The notes beneath the pieces were generated by a model. That model did not search any database. It had not been told where the DNA came from and worked only from the letters and a program-made list of their open reading frames with translations. Positions 7,173 to 15,545 of a DNA stretch of 53,934 nucleotides are shown piece by piece. Source of the stretch: Flavobacterium sp. KMS (lineage in GTDB: Bacteria; Bacteroidota; Bacteroidia; Flavobacteriales; Flavobacteriaceae); contig NZ_JSYP01000025.1 in assembly GCF_000813005.1 (NCBI RefSeq), forward strand, positions 1 through 53,934, given 5' to 3'. A program made the position numbers and the translations under genes. Every line of letters begins with the position of its first letter. Position 1 is the stretch's first letter.

Positions 7173-9539
7173 ATGAAAAAGAAATCAAATGTAGGTTTCT
7201 GGGAATCTATTGCCAGAATTATACTTAAAAATAGAATCCTGATTTTAGGGATTATTGCAGCCATAACTGTTTTTCTTGGCTTGCAATGGAGAAATCTTGG
7301 AATGACTTATACGGAAGCCAATTTACTTCCTAAAAAACATATTGTAAACCAGCAATATCAAGACTTTTTAAATAAATTTGGTGAAGAGGGAAATCTTATC
7401 GTTATCGGATTTAAAGACGAAACTTTTTTTACGCCAAAAAATTATGCTGCCTGGAATGAGTTAATGACAGGGTTAAAGGGTTCTAAAGCGGTGGATTTAG
7501 TTGTTTCGCTAAATGATTTAAAGAAGCTGGAAAAAGATACTGTTGCAGAAAAATTTGTACTTGTTCCTTTTATAGATCAAAATCAAGCAGTAAATCCGGA
7601 ATATCTTAAAAAAATAAAATTTGACCTTTTTAATAATTTGCCTTTTTACGAAGGTTTATTGTTTAATAAGCAATCAGGGAGTATTCGTTCAGCTGTTTAT
7701 CTGAATAAGAAAATAGTAAATACTGCAGCTCGAAAAACATTTATTCTGGAAGAATTGGTTCCTAGAATCGAGAAGTTTGAAAAAACTACAGGAATAGATC
7801 TTCGCGTTTCGGGAATGCCATATATCCGAACAATTAATGCGGAGAATATGAAAGGTGAAATTGGGCTTTTCATTGGTGCAGCATTGCTTATTACTTCATT
7901 GATTTTCTTTTTGTTTTTCCGTTCTTTCAGAGCTACGTTTATATCAATCTGTATTTTGTTAATTGGGGTAATGTGGTCGTTTGGGACATTAGGATTGTTT
8001 CATTACAAAATCACAATTTTAACTGCTGTAATTCCGCCATTGATTATCGTAATCGGAATAACAAATTGTATTTTCCTAATCAATAAATACCAGCAGGAAA
8101 TAAAGATTCATAACAATCAGGCAAAAGCTTTACAACGTATTATTTCTAAAATTGGAGTTTCGACTTTAATGACGAACTTAACAACTGCTGTAGGTTTTGC
8201 AACGTTTATGATTACGGGTAACGACTTGCTATTTGAGTTCGGATTAGTGACTTCTATCAATGTTATATCGGTTTACTTGCTTACACTTGTAATAGTACCA
8301 ATTGTGTATAGTTTTATGCCTTTGCCAAAAGAAAAACATTTGTATCACTTAAGTAAAAATTACATTTCGTCTTTACTGGATTGGGTTGAGAATGTTGTAA
8401 AAAATAAACGAAAAGTAATTTATACAATCTACGGTTTAGCACTTCTTTTTAGTGTGATAGGAGTTTCTCAAATTAAAGTTTCGGGTAGTTTAATTGGTGA
8501 AATGCCAAAAAGCGCATCGTTTTTTAAGGATATTCTTTTTTATGAAAAAGAGTTCAACGGTGTGATGCCGTTGGAGATTATGATTAACACCAAGCATAAA
8601 AAAGGTGTTATGAAATTATCGACCATGAAAAAAATGGATGAGTTGCAAGAAACAATTGCTACGATTCCAGAATTATCAAAACCAGTTTCGATAGTAAATT
8701 TAGTTAAATACTCTAAACAGGCATTTTATAATGGTAACCCAGAATATTATGAGTTGCCAACTTCGCAAGAGCAAACATTTATTTTGTCGTATGCTAAAAA
8801 TGCTACGAAAAACAGTAAAGATAATTTGATGAAAAGTTATGTAGATTCGACTGGACAATACGCTCGAATCACAACTTTTATGAAAGATATTGGAACTCAG
8901 GAAATGGCTCGAGTAGAAGGGAAGTTGAAAAAGAAAATAGAAGAGATTTTTCCAAAAGAACGTTATGAGGTTACCTTAACAGGGAAAGCTTTAGTGTTCC
9001 AAAAAGGAACTTCATATTTGGTAGATAATCTTATAGAGTCTTTAATTTTTGCGATTTTAGTAATTGCAGCACTTATGACTTATTTGTTTAGATCAGGAAA
9101 AATGGTAATGGCATCAGTAATTACTAATATTTTACCACTTTGTATTACATCAGGATTAATGGGGTATTTTGGTATTCCGCTTAAGCCATCAACAATATTG
9201 GTATTTAGTATTGCTTTTGGTATTTCGGTAGATAATGCGATTCAGTTTATGGCAAAATACCGTCATGATTTATTGCAAAGTAACGGGAAGATCAAGAAAT
9301 CAGTATTTAGTGCTTTAAGGGAAACAGGAATTAGTACGTTTTACACTTCGATTGTATTAATTTTCGGATTCGCGACTTTTACATTGTCTAGTTTTAGCGG
9401 AACAATTGCGTTAGGAGGATTAATATCTTGTACGTTGCTATTTGCAATGTTTGCAAATTTATTAGTCTTACCAGCATTGGTCTTGACATTTGAAAAGAAG
9501 AAGGCAAAAAAAGAAGATAATATAGAAGGAGAGATTTAA
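7173..9539 (+). CDS. RND/MMPL-family exporter
   Basis: This 788-residue inner-membrane transporter belongs to the Patched/MMPL branch of the RND superfamily. The helix at about 20-38 is followed by a large periplasmic loop (about 40-225), a five-helix sterol-sensing-like bundle (about 228-390), a second helix-loop pair (about 415-630), and a second bundle (about 635-780) containing FSIAFGISVDNAIQFMAKY. The duplicated helix-loop-bundle layout is typical of hydrophobic-substrate exporters. No membrane-fusion or TolC partner is adjacent, so it probably works alone like MMPL proteins. The substrate is unknown. The start is set at ATG 7173 because the promoter element lies within the longer GTG-initiated frame. 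It stands alone, divergent from the antiporter operon. Confidence 0.82.
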   Translation: MKKKSNVGFWESIARIILKNRILILGIIAAITVFLGLQWRNLGMTYTEANLLPKKHIVNQQYQDFLNKFGEEGNLIVIGFKDETFFTPKNYAAWNELMTGLKGSKAVDLVVSLNDLKKLEKDTVAEKFVLVPFIDQNQAVNPEYLKKIKFDLFNNLPFYEGLLFNKQSGSIRSAVYLNKKIVNTAARKTFILEELVPRIEKFEKTTGIDLRVSGMPYIRTINAENMKGEIGLFIGAALLITSLIFFLFFRSFRATFISICILLIGVMWSFGTLGLFHYKITILTAVIPPLIIVIGITNCIFLINKYQQEIKIHNNQAKALQRIISKIGVSTLMTNLTTAVGFATFMITGNDLLFEFGLVTSINVISVYLLTLVIVPIVYSFMPLPKEKHLYHLSKNYISSLLDWVENVVKNKRKVIYTIYGLALLFSVIGVSQIKVSGSLIGEMPKSASFFKDILFYEKEFNGVMPLEIMINTKHKKGVMKLSTMKKMDELQETIATIPELSKPVSIVNLVKYSKQAFYNGNPEYYELPTSQEQTFILSYAKNATKNSKDNLMKSYVDSTGQYARITTFMKDIGTQEMARVEGKLKKKIEEIFPKERYEVTLTGKALVFQKGTSYLVDNLIESLIFAILVIAALMTYLFRSGKMVMASVITNILPLCITSGLMGYFGIPLKPSTILVFSIAFGISVDNAIQFMAKYRHDLLQSNGKIKKSVFSALRETGISTFYTSIVLIFGFATFTLSSFSGTIALGGLISCTLLFAMFANLLVLPALVLTFEKKKAKKEDNIEGEI

Positions 9540-9550
9540 TCTCTCCTTTT
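9526..9550 (+). terminator. Terminator overlapping the exporter stop codon
   Basis: Eleven-bp arms (9526-9536 and 9538-9548), with the stop codon in the turn, are followed by a T run. The hairpin is therefore partly coding. Confidence 0.8.
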
Positions 9551-9574
9551 TTTATAGATGATATATTCAGGTAA

Positions 9575-10045
9575 TTATAGCTGAATTTGTCTGTCGATTT
9601 GTTGGTCTAACGAGATGAAGGTTTCTGTTCTGGATACGCCTTCAATTGCCTGGATTTTGGTGTTTAGTAACTGCATTAAATGTTCGTTGTCACGACATAT
9701 TATTTTAATTAATATCGACCAGTTTCCTGTTGTATAGTGACATTCTAAAACTTCGGGTATTTTTTTTAATTCTCTTACAGCTTCTGGATTTCGCGCAGCT
9801 TTATCAAGATATACGCCTACAAACGCCATTGTATTATATCCTAGAACTTTATTGTTAACGGTGAATTTTGAACCTGATATCACTCCCGATTGCTCTAGTT
9901 TGCGTAATCGCTGGTGAATTGCTGCACCCGAAATTCCGATTTTATTAGCAATCTGTAATATTGGTTTTCGTGCATCCTCCATTAAGTGGCGTAAAATTTC
10001 TTTATCGATACCATCTATTTCTATAACGAGTGAGTTGATTTTCAT
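9575..10045 (-). CDS. Lrp/AsnC-family transcriptional regulator
   Basis: This 156-residue protein has an N-terminal winged helix-turn-helix (about 10-60; GIDKEILRHLMEDARKPI, then GISGAAIHQRLRKLEQSG). A C-terminal RAM/AsnC ligand-binding domain (about 70-150) carries AFVGVYLDKAARNPEAV and ECHYTTGNWSILIKI. The family consists of DNA-binding dimers or octamers that sense amino acids. A longer frame opening with TTG at 10096 overlaps the -7 element, so ATG 10045 is chosen; it also gives the normal family length. The gene is monocistronic. It converges on the exporter from the plus side. Confidence 0.92.
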   Translation of the reverse strand: MKINSLVIEIDGIDKEILRHLMEDARKPILQIANKIGISGAAIHQRLRKLEQSGVISGSKFTVNNKVLGYNTMAFVGVYLDKAARNPEAVRELKKIPEVLECHYTTGNWSILIKIICRDNEHLMQLLNTKIQAIEGVSRTETFISLDQQIDRQIQL

Positions 10046-10093
10046 GTGTTGTGATTTGAAACTAATTTTAGTGTTTTGGTTTAAAATAGAAAT

Positions 10094-10101
10094 CAAATTT
10101 A
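10094..10101 (-). promoter_or_regulatory. Perfect -7 element TAAATTTG for the Lrp/AsnC gene
   Basis: The minus strand reads TAAATTTG, an exact match to TAnnTTTG, 48 bases upstream of ATG 10045. Confidence 0.55.
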
Positions 10102-10134
10102 ATGATAAAACTTTAATTAAGTTCTGAAATCGAA

Positions 10135-10167
10135 ATCTTTGTCAAAGTTTAAAACTTTGACAAAGAT
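10135..10167. repeat. 33-bp perfect palindrome
   Basis: Sixteen-bp arms (10135-10150 and 10152-10167, core CTTTGTCAAAGTTT) pair perfectly around a single base. It sits between the Lrp promoter and the hemD terminator, so it does not simply end either gene. It looks like a dispersed Flavobacterium-type palindromic repeat. Confidence 0.75.
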
Positions 10168-10260
10168 GAATTGGGGTGGAAGTTGAGATAAAACAAAAAT
10201 TTCAAATCTATAAGTGATGTAAGGTTTTGTATTACTTGAAGTTGGGATTTGGGCATAAAA

Positions 10261-10285
10261 AAAAGCCGCGAAATTCGCAGCTTTT
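10261..10285 (-). terminator. Terminator downstream of hemD
   Basis: A 12-bp stem with one mismatch (left arm AAAAGCCGCGAA) is flanked by T runs on both strands. It is placed 22 bases after the hemD stop on the minus strand. Confidence 0.8.
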
Positions 10286-10306
10286 TTATTTATTTAGATA
10301 AAAGGA

Positions 10307-11056
10307 TTATTTTCCTTTATTTGCTTCAGCAATATATTTTTCTAATGCCATTGTCATTGATGGAGTTTCAGGAGTTGGAGCAAGAATATCTATTCTTAAA
10401 CCATAATCTAAAGCCTCTTTTTGAGTTGTGCTTCCAAAAACAGCTATCCTAGTTTCGTTTTGTTTGAAGTCAGGAAAGTTTTTAAATAATGATTTTATTC
10501 CCGTTGGGCTGAAAAAAGCTAAAATGTCATAATAAACATCTGCTAAGTCAGATAAATCACTCATTACTGTTTTGTAAAAAATTGCTTGAGTCCAATCAAC
10601 TTTTAAGTTGTTTAAAGTAATAGGAGCATCAGCGTTTAATTGATCAGAAGCAGGTAGTAAGAATTTTTCGTCTTTGTACTTTTTGATTAATGGAGATAAA
10701 TCTGCAAAATCTTTAGCACCAACATAAATTTTACGTTTTCTGTACACTACGTATTTTTGTAGGTAAAAAGCAACGGCTTCCGATTGACAAAAATATTTTA
10801 ATCCTTCAGGAACTTTATAACGCATTTCTTCTGCTACTCTAAAAAAATGATCAACAGCGTTTCTGCTTGTTAAAATGATTGCAGTGTAATGATTAAGATC
10901 GATTTTTTGAAGTCGAATCTCTTTAGCGTTAACTCCTTCCACGTGAATGAAAGGTCTGAAATCAATTTTTATTTTGTGTTTCTGTTGGAGCTCAAAATAA
11001 GGGGAGTTTTCCACTTTAGGTTCAGGCTGTGACACCAAAATTGTTTTCACTTTCAT
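10307..11056 (-). CDS. hemD: Uroporphyrinogen-III synthase
   Basis: This 249-residue cytoplasmic enzyme cyclises hydroxymethylbilane to uroporphyrinogen III in tetrapyrrole synthesis. The two-lobed HemD pattern is visible: KTILVSQPEP at the N-terminus, YTAIILTSRNAVDHFF in lobe one, and DILAFFSPTGIKSLF followed by AVFGSTTQKEAL in lobe two. Sequence conservation in this family is always weak, but the two TSRNAV and SPTGIKS segments are diagnostic. It follows the DUF4271 gene by 15 bases, an arrangement common in Bacteroidota, and the pair forms one minus-strand unit. Confidence 0.88.
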   Translation of the reverse strand: MKVKTILVSQPEPKVENSPYFELQQKHKIKIDFRPFIHVEGVNAKEIRLQKIDLNHYTAIILTSRNAVDHFFRVAEEMRYKVPEGLKYFCQSEAVAFYLQKYVVYRKRKIYVGAKDFADLSPLIKKYKDEKFLLPASDQLNADAPITLNNLKVDWTQAIFYKTVMSDLSDLADVYYDILAFFSPTGIKSLFKNFPDFKQNETRIAVFGSTTQKEALDYGLRIDILAPTPETPSMTMALEKYIAEANKGK

Positions 11057-11071
11057 AAGTTGTAATATTTT

Positions 11072-11740
11072 CTAAGCACTCCCTTTGGTAAACCAATAAT
11101 ACATAAAATAATAAGGGGCTATTTCAAGAGTGCAAAGATATAAAATAAAATAAAATAACTTACTCAATATTACGTTTTGATAGTTTTTAATTGAAATAAA
11201 ATAAGAGAACAGGCTAATACATAGTGAAATAGCTAGTATTGTTAGCGGTACATTTTTTGAAATATCGTCATAATAGAACAAAATTGCATTAACTGGAAGG
11301 ATTAAAATACCGATATAAGCTCTATAAGTTACTTTTTGTAAGTTAAAGTGCTCGATAAATTCTTCAATATTAAAAGAAGTAGCAACAATCTTTTCTATTA
11401 AATACTTTGATAAAATAAAAAATCCCAGCAAGGTTACAATTTGGATATAAAGAGTCCAATCAGTTTTTGATGCATGTCCAAAACTACTTAAGGTAAGTTG
11501 TATAAAGAATGCAAAAGAAATAATTTGTAAAAAAAATAAGGCAATTGTAAAACCGCTTTTTATGTGGCTGCTATCTCTATATATTTTTGCATATTTATCA
11601 GAGAAAATCAATTTTGTAAAGTCTCCAAAACGGCTCTCATAGATAGACTTTGTTATAGCAATAACCGCAAAGCATAACACAAACAAAAGTGTTGCCCAGT
11701 CTTTGTTTTCAGTAATTCTTGGATGAAGTTGTTCAATCAT
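11072..11740 (-). CDS. DUF4271 integral membrane protein
   Basis: This 222-residue protein has about six predicted helices, the first within residues 17-33 (ATLLFVLCFAVIAIT) and the last near 195-217. DUF4271 proteins are common in Bacteroidota and usually sit immediately upstream of hemD, as here. Their function is unknown; a role in envelope or heme-precursor handling is only a guess from position. A perfect -7 element lies so close to the ATG that the transcript may be nearly leaderless. Confidence 0.82.
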   Translation of the reverse strand: MIEQLHPRITENKDWATLLFVLCFAVIAITKSIYESRFGDFTKLIFSDKYAKIYRDSSHIKSGFTIALFFLQIISFAFFIQLTLSSFGHASKTDWTLYIQIVTLLGFFILSKYLIEKIVATSFNIEEFIEHFNLQKVTYRAYIGILILPVNAILFYYDDISKNVPLTILAISLCISLFSYFISIKNYQNVILSKLFYFILYLCTLEIAPYYFMYYWFTKGSA

Positions 11741-11747
11741 AGCGATG

Positions 11748-11755
11748 CAAAATTA
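11748..11755 (-). promoter_or_regulatory. Perfect -7 element TAATTTTG for DUF4271-hemD
   Basis: The minus strand reads TAATTTTG, ending only seven bases before the ATG at 11740, which would place the transcription start at or next to the start codon. Confidence 0.55.
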
Positions 11756-11817
11756 GTAATTTTTTATATCAATACTTTTATTATAACTTTATTATGAATG
11801 AAATGCTATAAAAAGTT

Positions 11818-11825
11818 TACTTTTG
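11818..11825 (+). promoter_or_regulatory. Perfect -7 element TACTTTTG for the glycosyltransferase-pyrC unit
   Basis: TACTTTTG ends 20 bases before ATG 11846. It lies within the frame that could open at 11798, so the inner ATG is preferred. Confidence 0.6.
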
Positions 11826-11845
11826 CGTTGAAATTACTCAGAAAA

Positions 11846-12571
11846 ATGAATGATTGTATTGTCATAATTCCCACTTACAACGAAATTGAAAACATTGAAA
11901 GCATTATAAGAGCTGTGCTTTCTCAACATAAATCTTTTCACCTTCTTATTGTCGATGATAACTCTCCAGATCGTACTGCAGATAAAGTTGTCATGCTTCA
12001 AGAGGAGTTTGAAGGGAAATTGTTTTTAGAAAACAGAGCCAAAAAAGCAGGCTTAGGAACTGCTTATGTTCATGGTTTTAAATGGGCTCTGGATCGAAAG
12101 TATAATTATATATTCGAAATGGATGCCGATTTTTCGCATAACCCAAATGATCTCGAAAAACTTTTTGATGCTTGCCATTTTGGTGGAGCAGATTTGGCTA
12201 TTGGATCTAGATATGTAACAGGGGTAAATGTTGTAAACTGGCCATTAAGCCGTGTATTGATGTCATATTTTGCTTCGGTGTATGTAAAATTCATAACAGG
12301 TATGAAAATACATGATGCCACAGCTGGATTTGTATGTTATAAAAGAGAAGTCTTGGAGGCTATTAATCTTAACAGAATAAAATTTGTTGGTTATGCTTTT
12401 CAGATTGAAATGAAATATAGAACGTATTGCAAGAAATTTGAAATTACCGAGGTTCCTATTATTTTTACTGATAGAACAAAAGGAGTTTCTAAAATGAGTA
12501 ATGCTATTATAAAAGAGGCAATTTTTGGAGTTATCTCACTTCGACTAAAAAAATTAGTCAATTCATTATAA
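11846..12571 (+). CDS. Polyprenol-phosphate mannosyl/glucosyltransferase (Dpm1-like, GT2)
   Basis: This 241-residue family-2 glycosyltransferase transfers a hexose from a nucleotide sugar to polyprenyl phosphate on the cytoplasmic face of the membrane. Visible motifs are VIIPTYNEIENIESII at the N-terminus, LIVDDNSPDRTAD, the metal-binding DxD-like EMDADFSHNP, AIGSRYVTG, and the acceptor-site region DATAGFVCYKREVLEAI. It lacks the C-terminal membrane helices found in some relatives. It is followed after 13 bases by pyrC, and the two are probably co-transcribed. The donor sugar (GDP-mannose or UDP-glucose) cannot be decided from sequence. Confidence 0.88.
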   Translation: MNDCIVIIPTYNEIENIESIIRAVLSQHKSFHLLIVDDNSPDRTADKVVMLQEEFEGKLFLENRAKKAGLGTAYVHGFKWALDRKYNYIFEMDADFSHNPNDLEKLFDACHFGGADLAIGSRYVTGVNVVNWPLSRVLMSYFASVYVKFITGMKIHDATAGFVCYKREVLEAINLNRIKFVGYAFQIEMKYRTYCKKFEITEVPIIFTDRTKGVSKMSNAIIKEAIFGVISLRLKKLVNSL

Positions 12572-12584
12572 ACCAATATTAAGG

Positions 12585-13925
12585 ATGAATAGGATTTTAA
12601 TAAAAAATGCTAAAATTGTAAACGAAGGGTCAATTTTTGAAGGCGATTTGCTAATCGAAAATGATATAATTGTAGAGATCTCAGATAGTATAAGTCTAAA
12701 GTCTTCTAATTGTGTTGTTATTGATGCCGAAGGAAGTTACTTAATGCCGGGAGCTATAGATGATCAGGTACATTTTAGAGAACCAGGTTTAACACATAAG
12801 GGAGATATCGAATCAGAGTCTAAGGCAGCTGTTGCTGGAGGGATCACTTCGTTTATCGAGCAGCCTAACACGGTTCCTAATGCAGTAACTCAGGAAATAT
12901 TAGAAGAAAAATACCAGATAGCTGCAAAGAAATCATATGCGAATTATTCGTTTATGATGGGAGCTACGAATGATAACTTGGAAGAAGTTTTAAAAACAAA
13001 TCCAAAAAATGTAGCAGGAATTAAGATATTTCTAGGTTCTTCAACGGGAAATATGTTAGTAGATAATGAAGCTACACTCGAAAAAATATTCTCTAGTACA
13101 CCAATGCTTATTGCAGTACATTGTGAGGATGAAACAACAATTCAGAATAATTTAGAAAAATATAAGGCAGAGTATGGTGAAGATGTTCCTGTAACGGTAC
13201 ATCATTTAATTCGTAGTGCCGAAGCGTGTTATATTTCTTCATCTAAGGCTATTGCTTTGGCGAAGAAAACTGGAGCTCGTTTGCATATTTTTCATCTTTC
13301 GACTGCTAAAGAAATGGAATTGTTTACAAACAAAATCCCTTTAGAAGAAAAGAAAATTACTGCCGAGGTTTGTGTGCATCATTTATGGTTTACAGATGAA
13401 GACTATAAAACTAAGGGTAATTTTATAAAATGGAATCCTGCTGTAAAAACTGCCGATGACCGAAAAGCTCTTTGGGAAGCATTGCTAGATGGACGAATAG
13501 ATGTAATTGCTACAGATCATGCGCCACATACTAAAGAAGAAAAGAAACAATCCTATTTAAAAGCTCCTTCTGGAGGTCCTTTGGTTCAGCATGCCGTTGT
13601 AGCTATGTTTGAAGCGCATCATCAAGGAAAAATTAGCGTTGAGAAAATCATTGAAAAAATGTGTCACAATCCTGCTAAAATTTTTAAGATTGAAAAAAGA
13701 GGTTTTATTAGAGAAGGTTATTATGCCGATTTGGTAATTGTAAATCCTGGTTTGCCTTGGAGTGTAAATACAGATAATATTTTGGCAAAATGTAAGTGGT
13801 CTCCATTTGAGGGATATACATTTAAATCAAGAATTACTCACACTTTTGTAAATGGTCAATTGGTTTACAATGCATTTAAAGTGAAAAACGTTCACGCTGG
13901 AAAAAGATTATTATTTGATAGATAA
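12585..13925 (+). CDS. pyrC: Dihydroorotase (Bacteroidota type)
   Basis: This 446-residue amidohydrolase matches dihydroorotase, the pyrimidine-pathway enzyme closing carbamoyl-aspartate to dihydroorotate. It has the flanking beta-sandwich strands (MNRILIKNAKIVNEGSIFEG), the first metal segment GAIDDQVHFREPGLTHKGD, AVHCEDETT, LHIFHLSTAKEME, and the catalytic-Asp segment VIATDHAPHTKEEK. The usual HxH pair at the first metal site reads Q-V-H here; I recall the same DDQVHF sequence in other Bacteroidota orthologues, so this looks like a lineage feature and not damage. It lies between the glycosyltransferase and the DUF4296 lipoprotein in a tight plus-strand cluster. Confidence 0.9.
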   Translation: MNRILIKNAKIVNEGSIFEGDLLIENDIIVEISDSISLKSSNCVVIDAEGSYLMPGAIDDQVHFREPGLTHKGDIESESKAAVAGGITSFIEQPNTVPNAVTQEILEEKYQIAAKKSYANYSFMMGATNDNLEEVLKTNPKNVAGIKIFLGSSTGNMLVDNEATLEKIFSSTPMLIAVHCEDETTIQNNLEKYKAEYGEDVPVTVHHLIRSAEACYISSSKAIALAKKTGARLHIFHLSTAKEMELFTNKIPLEEKKITAEVCVHHLWFTDEDYKTKGNFIKWNPAVKTADDRKALWEALLDGRIDVIATDHAPHTKEEKKQSYLKAPSGGPLVQHAVVAMFEAHHQGKISVEKIIEKMCHNPAKIFKIEKRGFIREGYYADLVIVNPGLPWSVNTDNILAKCKWSPFEGYTFKSRITHTFVNGQLVYNAFKVKNVHAGKRLLFDR

Positions 13926-13928
13926 GAT

Positions 13929-14405
13929 ATGAAAAAAATAGTCATAATTATTTCGGTATTAATGTTTGCTGTAGGATGCAAGAAAGAACTGGTTCCAAAG
14001 CCAGAACGACTTGTTGAAAGAGATAAGATGATAGATATTATGTATGACTTATCATTATTAGAAGCAATAAAATACCAGAATCCAATGTCTCTTGATTCTA
14101 GCGATACTAATCCTACCAGATTTATATTGAAAAAATATAAAGTAGATAGTTTGCAATTTGTAAAGAGTAATATGTATTACGCTGCAAATTATAATGATTA
14201 CAAAGACATGTTTGATGAGATTAGTGCGCGTATAGAAAAAAATAAAAAGAAGGTAGATTCTTTAATCAAAATTGAAGAAAAGAAAAAGAAGTTGCTTGAA
14301 AAAAACGGCAAAGCTGTTAAAAAAGACACTATTAAAAAACCTAAAGAAGAATTGATAAAAGTAAAGCCGGTTTCGCCTAAAATAGAAATGAAACAGAGTA
14401 ATTAA
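13929..14405 (+). CDS. DUF4296 lipoprotein
   Basis: This 158-residue protein begins with a lipoprotein signal (MKKIVIIISVLMFAVGC, Cys at 17). A DUF4296 domain follows (about 28-115; RDKMIDIMYDLSLLEAIKY). The C-terminal 45 residues are a Lys/Glu-rich tail beginning KNKKKVDSLIKIEEKKKKL, probably a coiled coil or a charged tether. The gene follows pyrC with a three-base gap, a conserved neighbourhood in Flavobacteriia. The function is unknown, and the lipid anchor places it in the periplasm or outer membrane. Confidence 0.85.
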   Translation: MKKIVIIISVLMFAVGCKKELVPKPERLVERDKMIDIMYDLSLLEAIKYQNPMSLDSSDTNPTRFILKKYKVDSLQFVKSNMYYAANYNDYKDMFDEISARIEKNKKKVDSLIKIEEKKKKLLEKNGKAVKKDTIKKPKEELIKVKPVSPKIEMKQSN

Positions 14406-14409
14406 CTTT

Positions 14410-15411
14410 TTATAAAGTAGAAACCTCTTTAATATATTGATGGATATTTATGAAGTCAGTTTTTAAAGTGGTTTTTATTTTTTCATTCGAATATAAATCT
14501 TTTGTGTAAGACGACTTTGTAGTCGCTTTTGTAATCTGTCTTTTCTTCAGGAAAAATGTAGATAGAAACCAATCGATTCTCCATATAATTTTCATAAGTA
14601 AAGGACTTGCATGAATTGTAGGTCTTTTTACTTTTAATGCATCAGCAATAGTATTTAAAACATCTCGAAAAACGATATTATCTGCAATTAAAGTAAATCG
14701 CTCATTTTTTATCTCGCTTTTCATTAATGTTACGGCGATTCTAACAACATCATCTACAGCAACAAATCCGGTACTTCCCAGCGTGTAGAATGAAAGCCCA
14801 TTGGCTACTTTTGTATAAAGTTCTGCGCTTCCTTGTTCATCACTTTTAGATTTTGGGATAGGACCCATAATTACCCCAGGATTTATAATAACAACATCAA
14901 GGCCTTCTTGCCAACTACGCCAAACTTCCATTTCGGCACCATATTTAGATATTGCATAATCGCTATGTGGTTTTTCAGGATTCCATTCCGTTTCTTCGGT
15001 TATAATAGTTTCATGGGCTGCAAGGTCTCCAAGAGCAGCTATTGAACTTACAAAACATAATTTTTTTATTTGCTTTGCGATACAAAAATTTACAATGTTT
15101 GCAGTGCCTTCGATATTGGTTTTTCGTACTAAGTCTTCGTCCTTTGGGTCAAAAGAGATTAAGGCTGCACAATGATATACATACTCAATATCTGCAAAAG
15201 CAATTTCTAATGAGGGAACATCGAGGATATCAGCTTCTATCCATTGTATTGATTCGAATAAATGTGATTTTTTATATAAATCAAAAACTGATTTTGTTTT
15301 TTCTATTTTATTTGCGTTTCGGTAAATTGCCCGAACGTTGTCTCCATTTTCAATTAAATGAAGCAATAAATGTGCGCCAACTAAACCTGTTCCTCCTGTT
15401 ACTAAAACCAT
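14410..15411 (-). CDS. NAD-dependent epimerase/dehydratase (extended SDR)
   Basis: This 333-residue Rossmann-fold enzyme has the nucleotide-binding glycine motif VTGGTGLVGAHLLLHL at the N-terminus, ADILD and YHCAALISF in the cofactor region, and the catalytic set SS(I) near 125, then YAISKYGAEMEVW containing the YxxxK pair. The pattern resembles dihydroflavonol-4-reductase/3-beta-HSD-like SDRs. No substrate can be assigned. It is convergent with the pyrC-DUF4296 unit (four-base gap). Two further in-frame hydrophobic stretches near the C-terminus are not long enough for a confident membrane anchor. Confidence 0.85.
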   Translation of the reverse strand: MVLVTGGTGLVGAHLLLHLIENGDNVRAIYRNANKIEKTKSVFDLYKKSHLFESIQWIEADILDVPSLEIAFADIEYVYHCAALISFDPKDEDLVRKTNIEGTANIVNFCIAKQIKKLCFVSSIAALGDLAAHETIITEETEWNPEKPHSDYAISKYGAEMEVWRSWQEGLDVVIINPGVIMGPIPKSKSDEQGSAELYTKVANGLSFYTLGSTGFVAVDDVVRIAVTLMKSEIKNERFTLIADNIVFRDVLNTIADALKVKRPTIHASPLLMKIIWRIDWFLSTFFLKKRQITKATTKSSYTKDLYSNEKIKTTLKTDFINIHQYIKEVSTL

Positions 15412-15480
15412 TTTGTAAAGATAATACTTTCGATTTATCTACATACAAATTTCGTACGATTCAGGGTACAGATAATAAAT

Positions 15481-15515
15481 AAGGCATATTAAAAAGTATC
15501 TTTTCAATATGCCTT
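15481..15515 (-). terminator. Terminator of the beta-barrel protein gene
   Basis: Ten-bp arms (AAGGCATATT at 15481-15490 and its complement at 15506-15515) with an inner A/T extension are followed on the minus strand by TTATTTATT. It lies about 30 bases past the stop at 15546. Confidence 0.7.
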
Positions 15516-15545
15516 ATTTGTTTATAGGATCAAATGTTTTGTTTA

